A stretch of DNA of 64,000 nt from Streptomyces violaceoruber. Lineage in GTDB: Bacteria > Actinomycetota > Actinomycetes > Streptomycetales > Streptomycetaceae. Both the position numbers and the translations under genes were made by a program. Location: NCBI GenBank assembly GCA_000720805.1, contig JODI01000010.1, positions 62,001 through 126,000 on the forward strand, read 5' to 3'. The notes below the pieces were generated by a model, which worked only from the letters and a program-made list of their open reading frames with translations, was not told the origin of the DNA and searched no databases. How positions within the stretch are numbered: the stretch's first letter is position 1; every line of letters starts with the position of its first letter. Below are positions 9,612 to 18,467 of the stretch, piece by piece.

Positions 9612-10733
9612 TCAGCGGCGCGACATGTAGATGTCGAGCGCCTTGTGGAGCAACTTGTTCAGCGGGAAGTCCCACTCGCCGAGGTACTCGGCGGCCTGTC
9701 CGCCCGTGCCCACCTTGAACTGGATCAGGCCGAAGAGGTGGTCGGTCTCGTCCAGCGAGTCGGAGATGCCGCGCAGGTCGTAGACGGTCGCGCCGAGCGC
9801 GTAGGCATCCCGCAGCATCCTCCACTGCATCGCGTTCGAGGGCCTGACCTCACGGCCGATGTTGTCGGAGGCGCCGTAGGAGTACCAGACGTGCCCACCG
9901 ACGATCAGCATCGTCGCCGCCGACAGGTTCACGCCGTTGTGCCGGGCGAAGTAGAGCCGCATGCGATTGGGGTCCTCGGTGTTGAGGGCTGTCCACATGC
10001 GTTGGAAGTACGACAGCGGGCGGGGCCGGAAGTGGTCGCGCACAGCCGTGATCTCGTACAGCCGCTGCCACTCCTCGAGGTCCTGGTAGCCGCCCTGGAC
10101 GACCTCGACGCCCGCCTTCTCGGCCTTCTTGATGTTGCGGCGCCACAGCTGGTTGAAGTTCTTGTGGACCTCTTCCAGGGAGCGGTTCGCCAGTGGAACC
10201 TGGTAGACGTAGCGGGGCTGTACGTCGCCGAAGCCGGCCCCTCCGTCCTCGCCCTGCTGCCAGCCCATGCGGCGCAGCTTGTCGGCCACCTCGAAGGCCC
10301 GCGGCTCGATGAAGTCGGCCTCGATGTCCCGCAGCCGCTTCACGTCCGGGTTCTGGATGCCCGCCTTGATGGACGTGGCCTCCCAACGCCGGATGATCAC
10401 CGGCGGGCCCATCTTCACGGAGAAGGCGCCCTGCTGCTTGAGGTGCGCGAGCATCGGTTCCAGCCACTCGGTCAGATTCGGCGCGAACCAGTTGATGACC
10501 GGGCCCTCGGGCAGATAGGCGAGATAGCGCTTGATCTTGGGGAGCTGCCGGTAGAGCACGAGCCCTGCGCCGACCATCTCGCCAGTCCTGTCGTCGAACC
10601 AGCCGAGGCTCTCGGAGCGCCACTCCGCCTTGACATCCGCCCAGGCCGGAACCTGCATGTGGCTCGCCGACGGCAGGCTCTGGATGTATGCCAGATGCTG
10701 CTCGCGACTGATCGTCCTCAGGGTCAGGCTCAT
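9612..10733 (-). CDS. femX: FemX-type peptidoglycan branch aminoacyltransferase
   Basis: A 373-aa FemABX-family enzyme, which uses aminoacyl-tRNA to attach the first branch residue (Gly in Streptomyces) to lipid II at the inner membrane face. Two GNAT-like subdomains are visible: the first includes VPAWADVKAEW and FSVKMGPPVI; the second includes NFNQLWRRNIKKAEKAGV, FARHNGVNLSAATMLIVGG and YDLRGISDSLDETDHLFGLIQFKVGTGG. Length and C-terminus (KLLHKALDIYMSRR) are typical. It is first in a two-gene unit with the racemase-like gene. Functional assignment rests on family and context. Confidence 0.9.
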   Translation of the reverse strand: MSLTLRTISREQHLAYIQSLPSASHMQVPAWADVKAEWRSESLGWFDDRTGEMVGAGLVLYRQLPKIKRYLAYLPEGPVINWFAPNLTEWLEPMLAHLKQQGAFSVKMGPPVIIRRWEATSIKAGIQNPDVKRLRDIEADFIEPRAFEVADKLRRMGWQQGEDGGAGFGDVQPRYVYQVPLANRSLEEVHKNFNQLWRRNIKKAEKAGVEVVQGGYQDLEEWQRLYEITAVRDHFRPRPLSYFQRMWTALNTEDPNRMRLYFARHNGVNLSAATMLIVGGHVWYSYGASDNIGREVRPSNAMQWRMLRDAYALGATVYDLRGISDSLDETDHLFGLIQFKVGTGGQAAEYLGEWDFPLNKLLHKALDIYMSRR

Positions 10734-10911
10734 TCGGGGCGCTCCTCGGGCTGGTGTGTCCCCATGGGTACAGGGGCTCCGGCTCTCGCGCCGAAGCCTA
10801 CTGCGCCTTGTGAGCGCCTCGACTGGGCATACGGCACCTTCGCCCGGGGCTGTGAGCTACCCGGGCGGATCGTGGTGCCGTATGCGGGATGTGGGTGTGC
10901 CGTCCGTGGCG

Positions 10912-11226
10912 TCAGAAGACCCCGCCGAAGAGACCACCGTGCGCCATGCCGAGGAAGAAGCCGACTCCCGACGCGCCCAGGCCGAGGATCAGCCCGAAGC
11001 GTTCCCGGGTCGTCACCGAGATCCACTGACCGTACGCGCCGGTGAGGATGCCCACCAGGCCGGTCCAGGAGCTCAGCAGGTGCAGGTCGTCGTCGATCAT
11101 CGCCGTGAGGAACGAGGTGATACCCAGCACCAGGGTCACCGCGAGCAGCGTGTCCTGGAGCGGGTGGGGCTTGCCGTCCGTGGCGAACAGCCCTCCGGCG
11201 GTGTTGGGTCGCAATGCCTGTGCCAT
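10912..11226 (-). CDS. Small conserved membrane protein, function unknown
   Basis: A 104-aa protein with about three hydrophobic segments (LLAVTLVLGITSFLTAMI, LLSSWTGLVGILTGAYG, FGLILGLGASGVGFFLGMAHGGLFGG). ATG 11226 is preceded by GCAGGAGGT, so a 13-residue upstream extension is rejected. It diverges from rpsF. I recognise no function. Confidence 0.8.
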   Translation of the reverse strand: MAQALRPNTAGGLFATDGKPHPLQDTLLAVTLVLGITSFLTAMIDDDLHLLSSWTGLVGILTGAYGQWISVTTRERFGLILGLGASGVGFFLGMAHGGLFGGVF

Positions 11227-11445
11227 AGGGGCACCTCCTGCGAAAGCGGCGCATCGTAGCGCCATTCACACCCGATGTGTACAGATTGGCGGTCCCCGCG
11301 GCCGGATTTCAACCGGAAGCCGGTGTGCGGGTAGTCTGTACCGTCTGCACCGATGTCTGCCCACGTCACGGCTGAGGAACTCCTCCGAGGAACCCTCGAT
11401 TGTCAGTGGCGGCGGATACCGTTGCGTACGCATCACAACCCTCCT

Positions 11446-11464
11446 GCCACGGAACCGCCGTGGC
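11446..11464 (+). promoter_or_regulatory. Hairpin in the rpsF leader, candidate S6:S18 autoregulatory element
   Basis: A 7-bp perfect stem GCCACGG / CCGTGGC closes the loop AACCG, ten bases before the AAAGGAGGT ribosome site. S6:S18 leader motifs in many bacteria present a CCG triplet in a loop or bulge next to a stem. This matches in position and in carrying CCG, but the fit is by eye only. Confidence 0.45.
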
Positions 11465-11492
11465 CGTTGAGTCCAAAGGAGGTGGGTTCCAC

Positions 11493-11783
11493 ATGCGTCA
11501 CTACGAGGTGATGGTCATCCTCGACCCCGATCTGGAGGAGCGCGCTGTCGCCCCCCTAATCGAGAACTTCCTCTCCGTCGTCCGTGAGGGCAACGGAAAG
11601 GTCGAGAAGGTCGACACCTGGGGCCGTCGTCGTCTCTCGTACGAGATCAAGAAGAAGCCTGAGGGCATCTACTCGGTCATCGACCTGCAGGCCGAGCCTG
11701 CGGTCGTCAAGGAGCTCGACCGCCAGATGAACCTGAACGAGTCGGTCCTCCGGACCAAGGTCCTCCGTCCCGAGACCCACTGA
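11493..11783 (+). CDS. rpsF: 30S ribosomal protein S6
   Basis: A 96-aa protein starting [19 protein letters not shown] and ending [12 protein letters not shown], a full-length S6 that pairs with S18 on the small subunit platform. Start set by a perfect AAAGGAGGT (11475-11483). First gene of rpsF-ssb-rpsR-rplI. Confidence 0.99.
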   Translation: MRHYEVMVILDPDLEERAVAPLIENFLSVVREGNGKVEKVDTWGRRRLSYEIKKKPEGIYSVIDLQAEPAVVKELDRQMNLNESVLRTKVLRPETH

Positions 11784-11861
11784 GCTCTCCCGCTCAGCTG
11801 AACTCGGGATTCGAGTAGCAGCACCAAGCAGCCAGCAGCAAACCCGCCGAGAGGTTCCCCC

Positions 11862-12455
11862 ATGGCAGGCGAGACCGTCATCACGGTCGTCGGCAATCTT
11901 GTCGACGACCCCGAGCTGCGCTTCACCCCTTCCGGTGCGGCGGTCGCGAAGTTCCGTGTCGCGTCCACCCCCCGCACCTTCGACCGTCAGACGAACGAGT
12001 GGAAGGACGGCGAAAGCCTGTTCCTGACCTGCTCTGTCTGGCGTCAGGCGGCGGAGAACGTCGCCGAGTCGCTCCAGCGAGGCATGCGCGTCATCGTGCA
12101 GGGCCGGCTGAAGCAGCGGTCCTACGAGGACCGTGAGGGCGTCAAGCGCACGGTCTACGAGCTGGACGTCGAGGAAGTCGGCGCCAGCTTGCGCAGTGCC
12201 ACGGCCAAGGTCACCAAGACCGCCGGCCGCGGTGGCCAGGGCCAGGGCGGGTTCGGCGGCGGTGGCGGCCAGGGTGGTGGTGGCTGGGGCGGAGGCTCCG
12301 GCGGCGGCCAGCAGGGCGGCGGCAGTGCTCCCGCCGACGACCCGTGGGCGACCGGCGCTCCCGCCGGTGGCAACCAGGGCGGCGGCGGTGGCGGCTGGGG
12401 TGGAAACTCCGGCGGCGCCGGCGGTGGCGGCTACTCGGACGAACCCCCCTTCTAG
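11862..12455 (+). CDS. ssb: Single-stranded DNA-binding protein
   Basis: A 197-aa SSB. The OB fold spans residues 1-110 ([31 protein letters not shown] begins it), a Gly-rich, Gln-containing linker covers about 125-190, and the acidic tip is DEPPF, which recruits replication and repair partners. Start supported by GAGAGG before 11862. Sits between the genes of S6 and S18, as in most bacteria. Confidence 0.98.
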   Translation: MAGETVITVVGNLVDDPELRFTPSGAAVAKFRVASTPRTFDRQTNEWKDGESLFLTCSVWRQAAENVAESLQRGMRVIVQGRLKQRSYEDREGVKRTVYELDVEEVGASLRSATAKVTKTAGRGGQGQGGFGGGGGQGGGGWGGGSGGGQQGGGSAPADDPWATGAPAGGNQGGGGGGWGGNSGGAGGGGYSDEPPF

Positions 12456-12512
12456 GCCTCACGGCCGAGGGTGGGTCGTACCCACACTTCTTGATCACAC
12501 AGGAGATACACC

Positions 12513-12749
12513 ATGGCGAAGCCGCCTGTGCGCAAGCCGAAGAAGAAGGTCTGCGCTTTCTGTAAGGACAAGGTCACGTACGTGGACTACAAGGACACGA
12601 ACATGCTGCGGAAGTTCATTTCCGACCGCGGCAAGATCCGTGCCCGCCGCGTGACCGGCAACTGCACGCAGCACCAGCGTGACGTCGCCACGGCTGTGAA
12701 GAACAGCCGTGAGATGGCGCTGCTGCCCTACACCTCCACCGCGCGATAA
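12513..12749 (+). CDS. rpsR: 30S ribosomal protein S18, zinc-ribbon type
   Basis: A 78-aa S18 with CAFC near residue 14 and a later NCTQHQ, the Cys-rich (C+) form thought to bind zinc. Actinomycetes often carry a second, Cys-free, Zur-controlled paralogue elsewhere. AGGAG lies close before the ATG. It is 57 bp downstream of ssb and 18 bp before rplI. Confidence 0.98.
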   Translation: MAKPPVRKPKKKVCAFCKDKVTYVDYKDTNMLRKFISDRGKIRARRVTGNCTQHQRDVATAVKNSREMALLPYTSTAR

Positions 12750-12767
12750 GGGAAGGGTGACCGACAC

Positions 12768-13214
12768 ATGAAGATCATCCTCACCCACGAGGTCTCCGGC
12801 CTCGGTGCCGCGGGCGACGTCGTCGACGTCAAGGACGGTTACGCTCGCAACTACCTGATCCCGCGGAAGTTCGCTATCCGCTGGACCAAGGGTGGCGAGA
12901 AGGACGTCGAGCAGATCCGTCGCGCTCGCAAGATCCACGAGATCCAGACCATCGAGCAGGCCAACTCTGTAAAGGCCCAGCTCGAGGGTGTCAAGGTCCG
13001 TCTGGCCGTCCGTTCCGGCGACGCCGGTCGACTCTTCGGTTCCGTCACTCCGGCCGACATCGCTTCGGCGATCAAGGCTTCCGGTGGCCCCGAGGTCGAC
13101 AAGCGCCGCATCGAACTGGGCGCGCCGATCAAGACGCTGGGCGCTCACGAGACGTCCGTGCGTCTGCACCCCGAGGTTGCCGCCAAGGTCAACATCGAGG
13201 TCGTCGCGGCCTGA
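12768..13214 (+). CDS. rplI: 50S ribosomal protein L9
   Basis: A 148-aa L9: N-terminal domain [37 protein letters not shown] sequence, long connecting helix, C-terminal RNA-binding domain ending VNIEVVAA. Ribosome site AAGGGTGA. Last gene of the operon, followed by a strong terminator. Confidence 0.98.
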   Translation: MKIILTHEVSGLGAAGDVVDVKDGYARNYLIPRKFAIRWTKGGEKDVEQIRRARKIHEIQTIEQANSVKAQLEGVKVRLAVRSGDAGRLFGSVTPADIASAIKASGGPEVDKRRIELGAPIKTLGAHETSVRLHPEVAAKVNIEVVAA

Positions 13215-13255
13215 TCGCCGTACTCGGCTGGACAGCTGAGAACGAGGACAGCCAA

Positions 13256-13288
13256 GAAGGGGCCGCACCGGCCGGGTGCGGCCCCTTC
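13256..13288. terminator. Terminator of the rpsF-rplI operon
   Basis: Perfect 14-bp stem GAAGGGGCCGCACC / GGTGCGGCCCCTTC with a 5-base loop, 42 bp after rplI. Confidence 0.9.
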
Positions 13289-13315
13289 GGCGTGTTCAGC
13301 GTCACGGGTCGGCAT

Positions 13316-13329
13316 GTTTCACGTGAAAC
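13316..13329. other. parS site (ParB binding)
   Basis: Exact GTTTCACGTGAAAC, the Streptomyces ParB-binding palindrome. First of a pair with centres 37 bp apart in the rplI/MATE intergenic space. Confidence 0.92.
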
Positions 13330-13352
13330 GACCGACTCGACCGGGTGGGCAT

Positions 13353-13366
13353 GTTTCACGTGAAAC
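13353..13366. other. parS site (ParB binding)
   Basis: Exact GTTTCACGTGAAAC, second of the closely spaced pair, ending 3 bp before the stop of the MATE gene. Confidence 0.92.
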
Positions 13367-13368
13367 GG

Positions 13369-14706
13369 TCAGCGCGTTGCGCCCGTCACGAGCCAGCGAC
13401 CGGAACGGGTGCGCAGCCACAGGGTCAGCAGGCGCACCGTCATCATCAAAGTCATGGCAGCCCAGAGAGCGGTCAATCCGCCATCCAGCACCGGAACGAG
13501 CAGGGCGACGGGAGTGAAGGCTGCCAGCGTGAGCAGCATGGCCCACGCGAGGTACGGGCCGTCACCGGCCCCCATGAGCACTCCGTCCAGGACATAGACG
13601 ATGCCGCAGACCGGCTGCGAGATCGCCACAATCACCAGAGCGGGCAGAGCTGCGCCCTCGACCACGGAGTCGCTGGTGAACAGAGGCAGGAACACCGGCC
13701 GGCTGATCACTACCAGCACACCGAGCAGGACGCCGACCGCGACCCCCCACTCCACCATGCGACGGCACGCCTGACGCGCGCCTTGGGTATCACCCGCCCC
13801 CAGATAGCGACCGATGATCGCCTGCCCTGCGATGGCGATGGCATCGAGAGCGAAGGCCAGCAGACTCCACAGGGACAGGATGATCTGATGGGCGGCGATG
13901 TCGGCATCGCCGAGGCGGGCCGCGACGGCTGTGGCAATCATCAGGACCGCTCGCAACGAGAGTGTGCGGACCAGCAACGGGACGCCGGCCTGAGCGGAGG
14001 CGCGGATCCCGGCGGCGTCAGGACGCAGTGAGGCTCCGTGCCGACGGGCGCCGCGGACAACCACCACCAGATACGCGGCTGCCATGGAGCACTGGGCGAT
14101 GACGGTGCCCCAGGCGGAGCCGGCGATACCGAGGTCCGCACCGTAGACGAGGCCTACATTGAGAGCGGCGTTGGCGACGAAGCCTCCGATGGCGACGTAC
14201 AGAGGTGTCTTGGTGTCCCGCAGTCCGCGGAGCACGCCGGTCGCGGCGAGGACAACGAGCATGGCCGGGATGCCGAGCGACGAGATCCGGAGATAGGTGA
14301 TCGCATATGGGGCCGCCGTGTCGGAGGCGCCGAAGAGTTCCACGATTCCCGGTGCCGTGGGCAGGAGGACGGCGATGACGGCAGCGCCGAGCGACAGCGC
14401 CAGCCAGATTCCGTCCATGCCCTGGCGGATGGCGGATTGGAGATCGCCCGCACCGACGCGCCGGGCGACGGTGGCCGTGGTGGCGTAGGCGAGGAAGACG
14501 AAGACGCTGACGGCTGTCGTGAGGAGGGCCGAGGCAACGCCGAGCCCGGCGAGTTGGGCTGTGCCGAGATGGCCGACGATCGCGCTGTCGGCCATGACGA
14601 AGAGGGGCTCGGCGACGAGTGCGCCGAAGGCCGGTACGGCCAGCGCGACGATCTCTCGGTCGTGCCGTCGCCGAGCGGCCTTGGGAGGCGCGGGAGCCTG
14701 TGTCAT
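13369..14706 (-). CDS. MATE-family multidrug/cation exporter (DinF type)
   Basis: A 445-aa, twelve-helix membrane exporter. The N-terminal half includes REIVALAVPAFGALVAEPLFVMADSAIVGHLG, the signature of the DinF branch; the C-terminal half repeats the fold (AHQIILSLWSLLAFALDAIAIAGQAIIGRYLG). Substrate unknown. ATG 14706 is preferred over a TTG three codons upstream; the ribosome site is weak. It diverges from dnaB across a DnaA-box cluster. Confidence 0.92.
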   Translation of the reverse strand: MTQAPAPPKAARRRHDREIVALAVPAFGALVAEPLFVMADSAIVGHLGTAQLAGLGVASALLTTAVSVFVFLAYATTATVARRVGAGDLQSAIRQGMDGIWLALSLGAAVIAVLLPTAPGIVELFGASDTAAPYAITYLRISSLGIPAMLVVLAATGVLRGLRDTKTPLYVAIGGFVANAALNVGLVYGADLGIAGSAWGTVIAQCSMAAAYLVVVVRGARRHGASLRPDAAGIRASAQAGVPLLVRTLSLRAVLMIATAVAARLGDADIAAHQIILSLWSLLAFALDAIAIAGQAIIGRYLGAGDTQGARQACRRMVEWGVAVGVLLGVLVVISRPVFLPLFTSDSVVEGAALPALVIVAISQPVCGIVYVLDGVLMGAGDGPYLAWAMLLTLAAFTPVALLVPVLDGGLTALWAAMTLMMTVRLLTLWLRTRSGRWLVTGATR

Positions 14707-14720
14707 GAGCACCAATCTAA

Positions 14721-14983
14721 TCGTCCACAGGTAAGAGATGCAATGCGCATATGACCCTTACTAGATTTCCTGTGGGTGCTGCGCCCGTGCACGGGCCGAG
14801 GTGATCTAGGCCCCAGTTGGAAAGTTTTTCTTCTGCACAGCCAGTGGATGGGAAGTCCGCAGGTCAGAGCCTGGTTTGCGAGAGGATTGGAACCTTGTTC
14901 ACAGGCCTGTCCACCGTGTCGTGCACAGGTTTTGCGGAGTTCTCCACAGCATCCGGGCCGTCGTCCACATGGCCTGTGGATAA
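14721..14983. other. DnaA-box cluster upstream of dnaB
   Basis: Six 9-mers close to the Streptomyces box TTGTCCACA: TCGTCCACA 14721, TTGTTCACA 14895, TCGTGCACA 14919, TTCTCCACA 14940, TCGTCCACA 14961, and a perfect TTATCCACA on the minus strand 14975-14983. They occupy the 458-bp gap between the divergent MATE and dnaB genes (14707-15164), which holds no other feature I can name. Confidence 0.75.
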
Positions 14984-15164
14984 CCAGATTGGCTGACGGT
15001 GCCCGCGGGCCTACGGTGGTCCGGCGCCCGCTCCGTTCGTCGGCTGGGAAACCGTCACAAAACCGACGCGCCTGAACCGGAGTTGGGCGTCTCATTTGTC
15101 AGTGGCGTGCCGTAGAAAAGAGAGGCACGCGAGGTCCGCTCCGCGGACGGGAGGAGGTGGCTCG

Positions 15165-16643
15165 GTGAGCATTTCCGAGCCGTTGGACGATCCTTGGGCC
15201 GACAGCGGTCCCAGTGATCGTCTGCCCTCGTCCCGCCGACGCAGTGACGGAGTCCGGGGCCGCGACGAACAGCATGACCGTGGCGGGGAGAACGGCGTCT
15301 GGGACGGTGGCAGTTCCACCTTCGAACGCGTTCCGCCGCAGGACCTCGACGCCGAGCAGTCCGTCCTCGGCGGCATGCTCCTGTCCAAGGACGCCATCGC
15401 CGACGTCGTCGAGGTCCTCAAGGGTCACGACTTCTACAAGCCCGCTCACGAGACGATCTACCAGGCGATCCTCGACGTCTACGCCAAGGGTGAGCCGGCC
15501 GACCCCATCACGATCGCTGCCGAGCTCACCAAGCGTGGTGAGATCAACAAGGTCGGCGGCGCATCGTATCTGCACACCCTCGTCCAGACGGTGCCCACGG
15601 CGGCCAACGCCGAGTACTACGCGGAGATCGTCCACGAGCGGGCGGTCCTGCGCCGCCTGGTCGAAGCCGGCACCCGCATCACGCAGATGGGGTACGCGGC
15701 CGACGACGACGTCGACGAGATCGTCAACCGAGCCCAGGCGGAGATCTACGCGGTCACCGAGCAGCGCACCAGCGAGGACTACCTGCCTCTCGGCGACATC
15801 ATGGAGGGCGCGCTCGACGAGATCGAGGCCATCGGCTCGCGCAGTGGCGAGATGACCGGTGTCCCCACCGGCTTCACGGACCTCGACTCGCTGACCAACG
15901 GCCTGCACCCGGGCCAGATGATCGTCATCGCGGCCCGTCCCGCCATGGGAAAGTCCACGCTGGCGCTGGACTTCGCGCGTGCGGCGTCGATCAAGCACAA
16001 CCTGGCCAGCGTCATCTTCTCCCTCGAAATGGGTCGCAACGAGATCGCGATGCGTCTGCTCTCCGCCGAGGCACGCGTGGCACTGCACCACATGCGCTCC
16101 GGCACCATGACGGACGAGGACTGGACCCGCCTGGCCCGTCGGATGCCCGAGGTGTCGTCCGCGCCGCTCTACATCGACGACTCCCCGAACCTGTCGATGA
16201 TGGAGATCCGCGCCAAGTGCCGTCGGCTGAAGCAGCGCAACGACATCAAGCTGGTGATCATCGACTATCTGCAGCTGATGCAGTCCGGTGGTTCCAAGCG
16301 GTCCGAGAGCCGTCAGCAGGAAGTCTCGGACATGTCCCGAAACCTCAAGCTCCTGGCCAAGGAGCTGGAAGTTCCGGTGATCGCGCTCTCACAGCTCAAC
16401 CGTGGTCCCGAGCAGCGCACGGACAAGAAGCCGATGGTGTCCGACCTGCGTGAATCGGGCTCCATCGAACAGGACGCCGACATGGTGATCCTGCTGCATC
16501 GCGAGGACGCCTACGAGAAGGAGTCGCCGCGCGCGGGCGAGGCGGACATCATCGTGGGCAAGCACCGTAACGGCCCGACGGCCACGATCACGGTCGCCTT
16601 CCAGGGCCACTACTCGCGGTTCGTGGACATGGCGCAGACCTGA
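15165..16643 (+). CDS. dnaB: Replicative DNA helicase DnaB
   Basis: A 492-aa hexameric helicase that unwinds DNA ahead of the fork. N-terminal DnaG-interacting domain from about residue 50 (FERVPPQDLDAEQSVLGGMLL), then a RecA-like motor with Walker A ARPAMGKST (Lys263), SLEMGRNEIAMRLLSAEA, and Walker B LVIIDYLQLM (Asp367). The C-terminus has the DLRESGSIEQDAD and GKHRNGPT motifs. No intein. GTG 15165 is set by GGAGGAGG. Cytoplasmic and essential. Confidence 0.98.
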   Translation: MSISEPLDDPWADSGPSDRLPSSRRRSDGVRGRDEQHDRGGENGVWDGGSSTFERVPPQDLDAEQSVLGGMLLSKDAIADVVEVLKGHDFYKPAHETIYQAILDVYAKGEPADPITIAAELTKRGEINKVGGASYLHTLVQTVPTAANAEYYAEIVHERAVLRRLVEAGTRITQMGYAADDDVDEIVNRAQAEIYAVTEQRTSEDYLPLGDIMEGALDEIEAIGSRSGEMTGVPTGFTDLDSLTNGLHPGQMIVIAARPAMGKSTLALDFARAASIKHNLASVIFSLEMGRNEIAMRLLSAEARVALHHMRSGTMTDEDWTRLARRMPEVSSAPLYIDDSPNLSMMEIRAKCRRLKQRNDIKLVIIDYLQLMQSGGSKRSESRQQEVSDMSRNLKLLAKELEVPVIALSQLNRGPEQRTDKKPMVSDLRESGSIEQDADMVILLHREDAYEKESPRAGEADIIVGKHRNGPTATITVAFQGHYSRFVDMAQT

Positions 16644-17006
16644 TCCGCCAACTTCGTGCCCGCCCAGTCCTCCAGCCTGTCCCGGCCGCACCGGGCACCG
16701 ACCCGGGACGAGTTGCGGATCAACCGGGCCGTGCCGCGGGTGGCAGGTTGCAGGTCTGGGCCGGACCGGATCGTTTGAGACGGGACACACGAGTTCGCCA
16801 GTCCGCCCGATCGGCGCGGACTGCCGAGCAGACGATACGGGGCCGGGCCTCCAGCGTCGTGTCGTCTGCCGCCAGGCCGTGAGACGGCGGGAGAAGCTGC
16901 AGGCCAGCGACGCGGCGTCCGAACACGCGGCCGTGAGCCCCTGCAGCCGCCGACCGTAGGACAAATGAGCTCGACGTCCCAGTGCCGCGCGGGGTGGACT
17001 GGCGGT
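16644..17006. other. Intergenic region dnaB / serine hydrolase
   Basis: A 363-bp gap with a single notable structure: CAGTCCGC (16799-16806) pairing with GCGGACTG (16816-16823) around a CCGATCGG core, possibly the dnaB terminator about 155 bp past its stop. No open frame with Streptomyces-like composition was convincing. Confidence 0.45.
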
Positions 17007-18392
17007 ATGACGACACCTGAGGAAGAGCTGTTGCCCGGTACACGCCGGGCGTTGCTGCACCGCATCGCCGTGGCACAGGCCGAAGGGCGTGCCCCGTCGC
17101 TGGCGGCGGCGGTGGTCCGGGGCGGGCGGGCCGTGTGGCACGGCGCGAGGACATCGGTGGACGGCCATGGGCCGGACGAGAACGTGCAGTACAGGATCGG
17201 CTCCATCACCAAGACCTTCACCGCCGTTCTCGTCATGCGGCTGCGTGACGAGGGCGTGCTCGACCTCGGTGACCCGCTGGAGAAGCATCTGCAGGGCACT
17301 GGCGCGGGGGAAGCCACCGTCGCCGAACTGCTCGCCCACACCAGCGGGCTGGCGGCGGAGGCGCCCGCGCCGTGGTGGGAGCGCACCCCGGGGTCCCTGC
17401 GTCCTGAGCTCGCCGACGTCCTGGGCGATCAGCCCTTCCGGCATCCGACCGGCCGCCGTCACCACTACTCCAACCCGGGCTACACGCTGCTGGGCGCGCT
17501 CGTGGAGAAGCTGCGCGGGGCTTCTTGGGAGGAGGTACTGCGGCGCGAAGTACTCGAACCCCTTGGGCTCGACCGTACGAGCACGCGGCCACAGGCTCCT
17601 CATGCGGGTGGTTGGGCCGTGCATCCGTGGGCGGATGTGATGCTGGCGGAACCGGTCGAGGATCTCGGCCGGATGGCTCCTGCCGGTCAACTCTGGTCGA
17701 CCACCGGGGATTTGGCGCGATTCGCCGTCTTCCTGGCACGCGGGGACGGACGGGTGCTCAGCGCGCGGACGGTCCAGGAGATGCGGAGACCTGCCGCGCC
17801 GGCGGAGGCTGCGGATGTCGCGGACGGTGCCACCTATGGTCTCGGCCTGCAGATCCAGCACCGGGACGGCCGCCTGCTCGTCGGCCACTCGGGCTCACTG
17901 CCGGGATTCCTGGCCTGCGTCACGCTCAGTGTGGCGGACGATGTCGCGGCGGTGGTCCTGGCCAACTGCACCTCCGGCCCATCGCTGGGGAACGTGGCCG
18001 CCGATCTCGTACGGATCGTCGCCGAGGCGGAGCCGCGGATTCCCGAGCCATGGCGACCCCTTTCCGAAGTGGACGCTGCCGTATTGGAGTTGGCGGGTCA
18101 GTGGTACTGGGGGACCCATGCTTTCGCTCTTCGGGTGACAGCCGACGGGCTTGTCTCGCTTGAGCCGCTCTCCGGGAAGGGGCGTCGCTCGCGGTTCCGG
18201 GGCAACGGCGACGGTACCTGGACGGGCCTGGACGGCTATTACGCCGGGGAGCCCCTGAAGGCTGTACGACGGCCTGACGGGTCCGTGAGTCACCTGGACC
18301 TCGGTTCGTTCGTGTTCACGCGTCAGCCGTACGGCGAGGTGGCCGCTGTGCCGGGTGGAGTAGATACCGATGGATGGCGAGGCATCGGCTAG
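17007..18392 (+). CDS. Serine hydrolase, class C beta-lactamase/DD-peptidase family (S12)
   Basis: A 461-aa member of the beta-lactamase-related superfamily. Catalytic motifs: SITK (Ser66-Lys69), YSN (Tyr154-Asn156) and HSG (His294-Gly296, replacing KTG). The N-terminal catalytic domain ends near residue 345 and a small C-terminal beta domain follows (lipocalin-like, about 360-450). No signal peptide is seen, so a cytoplasmic esterase or peptidase is as likely as a lactamase. ATG 17007 is chosen because the conserved sequence begins there. Confidence 0.88.
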   Translation: MTTPEEELLPGTRRALLHRIAVAQAEGRAPSLAAAVVRGGRAVWHGARTSVDGHGPDENVQYRIGSITKTFTAVLVMRLRDEGVLDLGDPLEKHLQGTGAGEATVAELLAHTSGLAAEAPAPWWERTPGSLRPELADVLGDQPFRHPTGRRHHYSNPGYTLLGALVEKLRGASWEEVLRREVLEPLGLDRTSTRPQAPHAGGWAVHPWADVMLAEPVEDLGRMAPAGQLWSTTGDLARFAVFLARGDGRVLSARTVQEMRRPAAPAEAADVADGATYGLGLQIQHRDGRLLVGHSGSLPGFLACVTLSVADDVAAVVLANCTSGPSLGNVAADLVRIVAEAEPRIPEPWRPLSEVDAAVLELAGQWYWGTHAFALRVTADGLVSLEPLSGKGRRSRFRGNGDGTWTGLDGYYAGEPLKAVRRPDGSVSHLDLGSFVFTRQPYGEVAAVPGGVDTDGWRGIG

Positions 18393-18404
18393 ACCCCTTG
18401 CGCG

Positions 18405-18434
18405 GGCGGCGTGTTTCACGTGAAACACGCCGCC
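18405..18434. other. parS site inside a 30-bp perfect palindrome
   Basis: The exact parS core (18413-18426) is extended symmetrically to 15-bp arms GGCGGCGTGTTTCAC / GTGAAACACGCCGCC. It lies between two convergent genes, so as RNA it could also form a terminator-like stem in either direction. Confidence 0.9.
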
Positions 18435-18467
18435 GCCACGAGGTTGCCATCACCTCCGGCTGCTCGG

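Noticed and set aside
16644..17006. Small gene between dnaB and the serine hydrolase
   Set aside because: Short frames lack ribosome sites and coding-like third-position GC.
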